5,099 nucleotides of DNA from an uncultured Eubacterium sp. (lineage in GTDB: Bacteria > Bacillota > Clostridia > Eubacteriales > Eubacteriaceae), in contig CACZTE010000050.1 of assembly GCA_902784045.1 (NCBI GenBank), positions 1 to 5,099 on the forward strand, given 5' to 3'. This document shows, piece after piece, positions 1 through 5,099 of this stretch. Both the position numbers and the translations under genes were made by a program. Under the pieces are notes generated by a model that made no database searches, had not been told where the DNA came from, and saw only the letters and a list, made by a program, of their open reading frames with translations. How positions within the stretch are numbered: the first letter of the stretch is position 1; each line of letters opens with the position of its first letter.

Positions 1-1998
1 ATGGTTCGCTATGGCGATACTTCCGTACTTTGTATTGTGACGGTTTCCAAAAAACCGCGGGATGGCATGGATTTCTTTCCCTTGTCTGTCGATTATATTG
101 AAAAACAATACGCTGTCGGCAAAATTCCCGGCGGTTTCTTAAAACGCGAAGGACGCCCCACAGAAAAAGCAACTTTAAATTCCCGTTTAATCGATCGCCC
201 CATCAGACCATTATTCCCTAAAGGATTTCGTAATGATGTACAGGTCGTGACAACCGTTATGTCTGACGATCAGGATAACGCTCCGGAACTCACAGCGATG
301 CTTGGCTCATCCATCGCATTGTCCATTTCAGATTTACCTTTTGCCGGTCCTACCGCTTCCGTTCAAATCGGTCTGATTGACGGAAAGTTTATTTTAAATC
401 CCGTCGAATCCGAAAGAGAACAATCTGATTTACATCTCACCGTTTCCGGAACCAAAGACGCGGTGATGATGGTGGAAGCTGGTGCCAACGAAATCACTGA
501 AGACGTCATGCTCGATGCTATTTTATACGCGCATGAAGAAATCAAAAAAATCATTGCGTTTATCGAAGAAATCGTAGAAGCAGTTGGACAGCCCAAAGCC
601 GAATATAAATTATATTTGCCCACCGAAGAACTGACTGACGAAATCGAAACATATATCGGCACCAAAATGCATGACGCCGTTAATTTAGATGACAAAGACG
701 AACGTATCGAAACCATGAATACGCTTATCGATGAAACTGCCGAACATTTCGCGGAACTCTATCCCGACAACGTTTCGGATATCGATACAGTCATCAACAG
801 CTTGAAGAAAAAAGAAGTCAGAAGCCTTATTTTAGACCGCGGTATTCGTCCGGATAACAGGCAAATGACAGAAGTGCGTCCCATTACCGCGAAAGTCGAT
901 TATATTCCGCGCGTTCATGGTTCGGGACTCTTTACCCGCGGTGAAACTCAGGTTTGTTCCGTGGTGACCCTCGGTGTTTTACGTGATGCGCAGGTTTTGG
1001 ACGGCTTGGAAGTTGCCGAAAAAGAAAAACGCTATATGCATCAATATAATTTCCCCAGCTATTCTGTCGGGGAAACCAGACCGATGCGCAGTCCCGGAAG
1101 ACGTGAAATCGGTCATGGCGCACTTGCCGAGCGCGCGCTATTACCCATGATTCCTTCTAAAGAGGATTTTCCTTATGCCATCCGTGTTGTCTCTGAAGTA
1201 TTAAGTTCCAATGGTTCCACTTCTCAGGCGTCGGTATGCGGCAGTACTCTTGCACTTATGGCGGCCGGTGTGCCGATTAAAAAGCCTGTTGCGGGCTGCG
1301 CGATGGGTCTGATTAAAGAAGATGACAAACTTGCCATTTTAACAGATATCCAGGGAATGGAAGACTTTTTGGGCGATATGGACTTTAAAGTTGCGGGTAC
1401 CAAAGATGGCATCACAGCCATTCAAATGGATATCAAGATTCATGGTATTGACCGTGAAATTTTAACCCGCGCGTTAGCTCAGGCCAAAGACGGCCGTATG
1501 CATATTCTCGGGATTATGAATGAAGCCATTGATCAACCGAGAGAAGATCTCTCTCCCTACGCGCCTCGAATCACCACCATGCATATCCACCCTGATAAAA
1601 TCCGTGAAGTTATCGGTAAGGGTGGGGAAGTTATCAACGGTATTATTGAAGAAACCGGCGTCACAATAGACATTGAAGATGACGGCACTATTTTTATCGC
1701 TTCAGTATCCGGTGAAGCTTCTGAAAAAGCCATAAGCATGATCAACGACATTGTTCGGGAAGTGGAAGTGGGCGAAGTAATCAAAGGAAAAGTTGTCCGC
1801 ATTATGAAATTCGGCGCGTTTGTCGATATTCCGGGCGGTAAAGACGGATTAATTCACATTTCGAAATTAGCTCACCATCGCGTGGAACGTGTTGAAGATG
1901 AAGTCAATATCGGTGATGAGGTGACCGTTAAAGTCATCGAAATTGACGACCAGGGTCGCATTAATCTTTCCAGAAAAGCATGTCTGCCCAGAAAATAA
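1..1998 (+). CDS. pnp: Polyribonucleotide nucleotidyltransferase (PNPase), 5' end outside window
   Basis: PNPase is a trimeric cytoplasmic 3'-to-5' exoribonuclease that degrades RNA by phosphorolysis to nucleoside diphosphates and acts in mRNA turnover. The 665 visible codons carry the full domain order: first RNase PH-like core (about 1-120, with FFPL 25-28, IPGGF 42-46, RLIDRPIRPLFP 62-73), helical domain (about 215-275), second catalytic RNase PH core (about 280-515, with HGSGLFTRGETQ 306-317 and the phosphate-loop-like NGSTSQAS 404-411), KH domain (about 525-585, GKGG at 539-542) and S1 domain (about 591-658). D455 and D461, in GMEDFLGDMD, correspond by my alignment to the metal-binding aspartates 486 and 492 of E. 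coli. The ATG at base 1 is very probably an internal methionine: known PNPases have about 30 residues before the RYGDT motif, so the true start is upstream. RPDN at 283-286 replaces the usual RPDG. The tail after S1 is short (ends LPRK). The gene lies six bases before dut. Confidence 0.97.
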   Translation: MVRYGDTSVLCIVTVSKKPRDGMDFFPLSVDYIEKQYAVGKIPGGFLKREGRPTEKATLNSRLIDRPIRPLFPKGFRNDVQVVTTVMSDDQDNAPELTAMLGSSIALSISDLPFAGPTASVQIGLIDGKFILNPVESEREQSDLHLTVSGTKDAVMMVEAGANEITEDVMLDAILYAHEEIKKIIAFIEEIVEAVGQPKAEYKLYLPTEELTDEIETYIGTKMHDAVNLDDKDERIETMNTLIDETAEHFAELYPDNVSDIDTVINSLKKKEVRSLILDRGIRPDNRQMTEVRPITAKVDYIPRVHGSGLFTRGETQVCSVVTLGVLRDAQVLDGLEVAEKEKRYMHQYNFPSYSVGETRPMRSPGRREIGHGALAERALLPMIPSKEDFPYAIRVVSEVLSSNGSTSQASVCGSTLALMAAGVPIKKPVAGCAMGLIKEDDKLAILTDIQGMEDFLGDMDFKVAGTKDGITAIQMDIKIHGIDREILTRALAQAKDGRMHILGIMNEAIDQPREDLSPYAPRITTMHIHPDKIREVIGKGGEVINGIIEETGVTIDIEDDGTIFIASVSGEASEKAISMINDIVREVEVGEVIKGKVVRIMKFGAFVDIPGGKDGLIHISKLAHHRVERVEDEVNIGDEVTVKVIEIDDQGRINLSRKACLPRK

Positions 1999-2004
1999 TC
2001 AATC

Positions 2005-2460
2005 ATGAGCAATCATATCACTTTACGTGTTTATAATAACTCCGGCTATCCTCTGCCGGCATATCAATCAAAAGGCGCTTCAGGAATGGATCTGAGAGCA
2101 GCTATTTCAGACCCGATGGTTTTAAAACCCCATCGGGTCTACCGCGTTCCAACGGGTATTTATGTCGAATGTCCAATCGGTTATGAAGTTCAGATACGGG
2201 CCCGCAGCGGACTCGCGTTTAATCACGGTATTACGCTTGTCAACGGTATCGGAACGGTTGACGCGGATTACCGCGGGGAAATCTGCGTGATTATGATGAA
2301 CCTTTTGGACGAGGAATACACAATTCAACCCGGAGACCGTATTGCGCAAATGGTTGTTGCCGAAACCATTACCGCCGCTTTGTCAGAAGTGAAATCCGAA
2401 GATGACCTTAAGCCTACGCAAAGAGGCGCCGGCGGATTCGGTCACAGCGGTTTAAAATAA
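2005..2460 (+). CDS. dut: Deoxyuridine 5'-triphosphate nucleotidohydrolase (dUTPase)
   Basis: The 151-residue product is a complete trimeric-type dUTPase, which hydrolyses dUTP to dUMP and pyrophosphate in the cytoplasm, limiting uracil incorporation into DNA and supplying the thymidylate synthase substrate. All five family motifs are present in order: motif I ASGMDLRA (25-32), motif II RARSGLA (65-71), motif III GTVDADYRGE (83-92, with D86 as the expected catalytic aspartate that activates water, and Y89 in the uracil pocket region), motif IV GDRIAQM (110-116) and the glycine-rich C-terminal motif V RGAGGFGHSG (140-149), where the arm closes over the nucleotide. Length is typical. The start follows the pnp stop by six bases, is in the same reading frame and has no recognisable Shine-Dalgarno sequence, so translation probably depends on ribosomes finishing pnp (inference). 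The coding sequence contains a perfect 11-bp inverted repeat at 2109-2140. Confidence 0.97.
   Translation: MSNHITLRVYNNSGYPLPAYQSKGASGMDLRAAISDPMVLKPHRVYRVPTGIYVECPIGYEVQIRARSGLAFNHGITLVNGIGTVDADYRGEICVIMMNLLDEEYTIQPGDRIAQMVVAETITAALSEVKSEDDLKPTQRGAGGFGHSGLK
2109..2140. repeat. Perfect 11-bp inverted repeat within dut
   Basis: The arm AGACCCGATGG (2109-2119) is matched exactly by its reverse complement CCATCGGGTCT (2130-2140), enclosing a ten-base centre of four T, four A and two C. In RNA this would give a GC-rich stem of 11 pairs. It covers the codons for SDPMVLKPHRVY of dUTPase. No U-tract follows on either strand, so it is not a standard intrinsic terminator. Whether it has a function is unknown. 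Confidence 0.8.
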
Positions 2461-2580
2461 CTCGGTAAAATTAAAGATTTCTGATTTAAAATATAGTCGT
2501 TAGTCAATTGATAAGCTGGATTATTATGCTTTATCGGATTTATCAACGATTTTAGTACAAAAACGGATGGTGATAATAGA
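2461..2580 (+). promoter_or_regulatory. AT-rich dut-ftsK gap with weak promoter-like hexamers
   Basis: This is the only sizeable non-coding gap in the window. There is no GC-rich hairpin followed by a T run, so no intrinsic terminator for pnp-dut is visible. Two partial promoter signals can be read: TATAGT (2492-2497), one base from the -10 consensus but with only a poor -35, and TTGATA (2508-2513), one base from the -35 consensus but with only TTTATC (2530-2535) at 16 bases spacing as -10. An imperfect hairpin pairs GATAAGC (2510-2516) with GCTTTATC (2528-2535), with one bulged base. A separate promoter for ftsK is plausible but not demonstrated. Confidence 0.25.
2569..2574 (+). promoter_or_regulatory. 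Ribosome binding site of ftsK/spoIIIE
   Basis: GGTGAT is exactly complementary to the AUCACC stretch near the 3' end of bacterial 16S rRNA and lies six bases before the ATG at 2581. It supports that start. The ATG at 2567 is out of frame with the gene. Confidence 0.7.
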
Positions 2581-4977
2581 ATGGCAGCACGTCAAAAAAA
2601 ATCAGGAAAACAAACAACTCAAAAAACGTCTACCTCTCGAAATACAAAAAAGAACACATCAAAAAACAAAACACAATCCCGTTCCGCATCGAATCAAAAG
2701 GGAAAAAACCAGAATACCGAAAAAAAAGTACCATATCGTATAATCGGCGTTATATTAGTCATTATCGCTTTATACAGTGCTTATTCTTATGCTGTTGCTG
2801 TTCCAAACGCTTTTGATAAAATATGGGGAAAGGGCATCCTAACCTATTTATTTGGCAATATGACGACAATTGTTTGCATTTACGCTTTGGTATGCGGCAT
2901 TATGATGGTCATAAAAAAATGGGAAGTCAATCGTCGTTTTATGTTTTATATCGCTTTGATATTATTAAACTTAGCGATTTTCTTTAGTATCAGCTATCCG
3001 CAAATGGAAGCTGTTGCTTTGATGGATCTCTTTAGCCCTGTTATTTATTGCGGCGGTGGTATGACGAGCTACGGCGGCGTGATCGGCATGGTTCTTGCGT
3101 TTATTCTGTGTACCATTCTTAGCAAACCGGTCACCATGATTCTACTCGTTCTTTTGACAATTTTAGAAATTTATTTAATGATTTCAGCTCGTTTCCCCAA
3201 AGTTTTTGGATGGTTGGGTGATCAAGGAAAAGAAATTGTCGAAAAAAGGGTTGAGAACATTAAAGAAGATCGTGAGTTATTCCAGAAACGAAAAGAAGCC
3301 GAGCATAAACGCGAAGCGCAAGAACAAGAGATCATCGATCAAAACTACGATCAGCTCTTTAATCCCAGCGACATCGGCGAAGTGTCCGTCGATACGCAGT
3401 TTATCAATGTAGATGATGTGCTTGACGGTTTGGATAAACCTGTCGAAAAACAAAAAACACCAAAGCAGAAGCAAAAAGAACCGGATGAGCTTGACATCAA
3501 ACCGATCGCGAAAAAGCACGCGGAGGATCAAAAAACTCTGTTTGCGGACAATGAATCCTCGGATTATCAATTTCCTGACGTCGCACTTTTAAATCCGGGT
3601 GTTCACAAAGGAAAAGACCGTAAAAATGATGTCCTCAAAAAAGCAGGACAAATTGAAGAAACGTTAAATAATTTCGGTGTTGACGCAAAAATCGTCGGCG
3701 TCGATGTCGGACCATCCATTACACGTTTTGAATTACAGCCTGCTCCCGGCGTAAAAGTCGGGAAAATCGTCAATCTTTCTGATGATTTAGCTTTAAATTT
3801 AGCGACATCTGATATACGAATGGAAGCACCGATTCCCGGTAAGTCCGCCGTTGGAATTGAAGTTCCAAACAAAGTCAGCGACATTGTTTCTCTAAGAGAT
3901 ATTATAGAATCACCTGCTTTTATCAAAACAAAAAGTGTCTTACCTTTTGCATTGGGAAAAACACTGTCCGGTCAAAACATTATCGGGGACATTTCAAAAA
4001 TGCCTCATGTGTTGATTGCCGGTGCTACTGGTTCCGGAAAAAGTGTTTGTATTAACACCATTATCATCAGCTTACTATACAAATGCACTCCTGAGGAATT
4101 ACGTTTTATTATGGTTGATCCCAAAATGGTTGAACTTAATCAATATAACGCCATTCCACACATGCTTATTCCTGTCGTCACCGATCCCAAAAAAGCCACT
4201 TATGCCCTTAATTGGGGAATTAAAGAAATGACAGATCGTTATCAACTCTTTAAAGACAGCGGTGTACGGGATATTGATGGTTATAACGCAAAAATGACAT
4301 CTCAGCATCAAAAGAAGCTTCCGCGTATCATCATTGTGATTGACGAATTAGCAGATTTGATGATGACTTCTCCCAAAGAAATCGAAAGCGCTATCTGCCG
4401 AATTGCTCAATTGGCAAGAGCATGCGGCATTCACTTGGTCATCGCAACGCAAAGACCTTCCGTAGATGTTATTACAGGACTTATTAAAGCGAATATTCCT
4501 TCAAGAATCGCTTTTTCCGTCGCGTCTAATACTGACAGTCGAACAATTCTTGATCAAGTCGGTGCTGAAAAACTTCTTGGCAAAGGTGATATGTTGTATT
4601 TTCCGGTTGGAAAATCAAAACCGCTTCGTGTACAGGGTACTTTTGTTTCTGATGCTGAGATTAACCGTGTGATTGACGCCGTGTCCGGAGGGAAGCAGCC
4701 TGTTTTTGATAATCAAATCGAGGAAACAATCGAAAGCTATCAAGTCACAGAAGAAACCGATGAAACTGAAGACGACCTTTTCCCGCAGGCAGCGGAGCTC
4801 GCTTTCGCAAACGGGAGTATTTCAACTTCATTTATTCAACGCAAATTGCGGGTTGGTTACTCCCGCGCGGGCAGAATTATTGACGAGCTCGAACAAAAAG
4901 GAATTATATCCGGACCAAACGGGAGTAAGCCGCGGAAATGTCTTATGACAAGAGAGGAATTCTATGGACAAAAATAA
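2581..4977 (+). CDS. ftsK: FtsK/SpoIIIE-family DNA translocase
   Basis: The 798-residue protein is a septum-anchored, hexameric, ATP-driven double-stranded DNA pump that clears or segregates chromosomes at division, or moves DNA into the forespore in sporulating species. Residues 1-50 are a hydrophilic tail rich in K, N, S, T and Q. Four or five membrane segments follow (about 54-74, 86-111, 119-138, 166-180, 184-201). A charged, probably coiled-coil linker (about 215-255) and a K/Q/P-rich stretch (about 286-318) lead to the translocase alpha domain (about 331-445, GPSITRFELQPAPG 377-390). The beta motor has Walker A GATGSGKS (481-488, K487), Walker B IIIVIDELADL (583-593, D588 and E589) and the family signature ATQRPSVDVITG (622-633). 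The C-terminal gamma winged helix (about 732-795) contains the likely recognition region around SFIQRKLRVGYSRAGRIIDEL (750-770), which in relatives reads polar chromosomal DNA motifs. Length is close to that of Bacillus subtilis SpoIIIE. Sequence alone does not separate division-type FtsK from sporulation-type SpoIIIE. Confidence 0.96.
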   Translation: MAARQKKSGKQTTQKTSTSRNTKKNTSKNKTQSRSASNQKGKNQNTEKKVPYRIIGVILVIIALYSAYSYAVAVPNAFDKIWGKGILTYLFGNMTTIVCIYALVCGIMMVIKKWEVNRRFMFYIALILLNLAIFFSISYPQMEAVALMDLFSPVIYCGGGMTSYGGVIGMVLAFILCTILSKPVTMILLVLLTILEIYLMISARFPKVFGWLGDQGKEIVEKRVENIKEDRELFQKRKEAEHKREAQEQEIIDQNYDQLFNPSDIGEVSVDTQFINVDDVLDGLDKPVEKQKTPKQKQKEPDELDIKPIAKKHAEDQKTLFADNESSDYQFPDVALLNPGVHKGKDRKNDVLKKAGQIEETLNNFGVDAKIVGVDVGPSITRFELQPAPGVKVGKIVNLSDDLALNLATSDIRMEAPIPGKSAVGIEVPNKVSDIVSLRDIIESPAFIKTKSVLPFALGKTLSGQNIIGDISKMPHVLIAGATGSGKSVCINTIIISLLYKCTPEELRFIMVDPKMVELNQYNAIPHMLIPVVTDPKKATYALNWGIKEMTDRYQLFKDSGVRDIDGYNAKMTSQHQKKLPRIIIVIDELADLMMTSPKEIESAICRIAQLARACGIHLVIATQRPSVDVITGLIKANIPSRIAFSVASNTDSRTILDQVGAEKLLGKGDMLYFPVGKSKPLRVQGTFVSDAEINRVIDAVSGGKQPVFDNQIEETIESYQVTEETDETEDDLFPQAAELAFANGSISTSFIQRKLRVGYSRAGRIIDELEQKGIISGPNGSKPRKCLMTREEFYGQK
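4953..4957 (+). promoter_or_regulatory. Shine-Dalgarno-like AGAGG inside the ftsK 3' end
   Basis: AGAGG lies six bases before an ATG at 4964 that is out of frame with ftsK. The same bases encode part of the Arg-Glu-Glu segment near the ftsK C-terminus, so a chance origin is possible. Confidence 0.4.
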
Positions 4978-5035
4978 ATTCCAAGAATTCCCTGTCATTT
5001 ACAATGATAAGATTTTAAATACTTATCCATCATGA
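4964..5035 (+). CDS. Possible 23-residue small ORF overlapping the ftsK end
   Basis: A short frame starts with ATG at 4964, preceded at six bases by AGAGG, overlaps the last 14 bases of ftsK and stops with TGA at 5033-5035. The peptide (start MDKNKFQEFPVIYND, end LNTYPS) is hydrophilic to mixed, has no membrane segment or signal peptide, and matches no family I recognise. It almost completely bridges the space between ftsK and the rimO-like gene, and its stop codon lies within the GAGGT that serves rimO. It might be a real small protein, a coupling peptide that carries ribosomes from ftsK to rimO, or simply a chance frame in an intergenic space. There is no longer continuation in another frame to suggest a broken gene. 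Confidence 0.3.
   Translation: MDKNKFQEFPVIYNDKILNTYPS
5004..5030. repeat. Imperfect AT-rich inverted repeat before rimO
   Basis: ATGATAAG (5004-5011) pairs with CTTATCCAT (5022-5030) with one unpaired base, around a ten-base AT-only centre. The core GATAAG/CTTATC resembles the imperfect GATAAGC/GCTTTATC repeat before ftsK. It is weak, lacks a U-tract and may be coincidental. Confidence 0.3.
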
Positions 5036-5038
5036 GGT
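5034..5038 (+). promoter_or_regulatory. Ribosome binding site of the rimO-like gene
   Basis: GAGGT ends five bases before the ATG at 5044. It favours this start over an in-frame ATG four codons upstream at 5032, which has no such sequence in front of it and overlaps the site itself. Confidence 0.6.
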
Positions 5039-5043
5039 CAATC

Positions 5044-5099
5044 ATGACAAATACAAAACAGAAGGTCTTTATCAAAACCTTGGGTTGTGACAAAAATAC
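5044..5099 (+). CDS. rimO: Ribosomal protein S12 methylthiotransferase RimO, N-terminal fragment (3' end outside window)
   Basis: Only 18 codons are visible, reading VFIKTLGCDKN at residues 8-18. The pattern of a short beta strand followed by LGCDKN is the start of the N-terminal methylthiotransferase (UPF0004-type) domain, and C15 would be the first of three cysteines holding the auxiliary iron-sulfur cluster. RimO is a radical-SAM enzyme that methylthiolates an aspartate of ribosomal protein S12. The GC-x-KN form is typical of RimO, whereas MiaB usually has GCQMN and MtaB GCKVN, and a position after ftsK fits clostridial gene order as I know it. The radical-SAM and TRAM domains would lie beyond the window, so the subfamily call rests on a very short segment. 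The start at 5044 is chosen for its GAGGT site. The gene begins 66 bases after the ftsK stop, with no terminator between. Confidence 0.75.
   Translation, partial: MTNTKQKVFIKTLGCDKN

Noticed and set aside
1..3. ATG at the first base as the pnp start
   Set aside because: Homologous PNPases have about 30 more residues before the RYGDT motif, including a conserved first strand region, so this methionine is probably internal and the start lies outside the window.
363..716. 117-codon open frame on the minus strand
   Set aside because: It lies wholly within pnp, antisense to well-conserved domains, has a low-complexity Ser/Ile-rich translation and no ribosome binding site that I could support. 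It is a shadow of the real gene.
2510..2535. Intrinsic terminator after dut
   Set aside because: The stem is short, AT-rich and bulged, and no run of T follows it, so it does not meet the usual form of a terminator.
3277..3926. Minus-strand frames of about 100 codons inside ftsK
   Set aside because: They are antisense to the linker and alpha domain of a clear translocase gene and their translations resemble no family I know. The hydrophobic stretches follow from the complement of Lys/Glu-rich codons.
4016..4948. Several + strand frames of 68-91 codons overlapping the ftsK motor domain
   Set aside because: They are alternative frames of a highly conserved coding region, with compositions expected of frame-shifted translation, and no sign of independent starts.
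1..5099. A new defence, mobile or biosynthetic system
   Set aside because: All long frames are explained by four well-known housekeeping families. There are no transposase, integrase, CRISPR-like repeats, tRNA genes or unknown large ORFs in the window.

Overview
This window looks like a stretch of conserved housekeeping chromosome from a Gram-positive bacterium of the Firmicutes, most likely a member of the Clostridia. The grounds are three. The base composition is moderate to low GC by eye. The ribosome binding sites resemble the Bacillus/Clostridium consensus. The gene order is polynucleotide phosphorylase, dUTPase, an FtsK/SpoIIIE-type DNA translocase and a RimO-like methylthiotransferase, a grouping I associate with clostridial genomes. 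The genus cannot be told from the sequence alone.

Layout: bases 1-1998 hold most of pnp, whose first roughly 30 codons lie upstream of the window. After only six bases comes dut (2005-2460), in the same reading frame and without a visible ribosome binding site. A 120-base AT-rich gap (2461-2580) contains no convincing terminator and only weak promoter-like hexamers. The large ftsK/spoIIIE-type gene fills 2581-4977. Its end is overlapped by a possible 23-codon small ORF (4964-5035) that has its own Shine-Dalgarno-like sequence, and the window closes with the first 18 codons of a rimO-like gene (5044-5099). All genes lie on the + strand and no intrinsic terminator is visible, so they may be cotranscribed, at least in part.

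The genes serve different housekeeping tasks: RNA turnover (PNPase), keeping uracil out of DNA while supplying dUMP for thymidylate synthesis (dUTPase), pumping chromosomal DNA through a closing septum (FtsK/SpoIIIE) and modification of ribosomal protein S12 (RimO). They do not form one pathway, and I see no mobile element, CRISPR array, tRNA or rRNA gene and no new multi-gene system. The most noteworthy non-coding signals are a perfect 11-bp inverted repeat inside dut and the small overlapping ORF whose stop codon is embedded in the rimO ribosome binding site.
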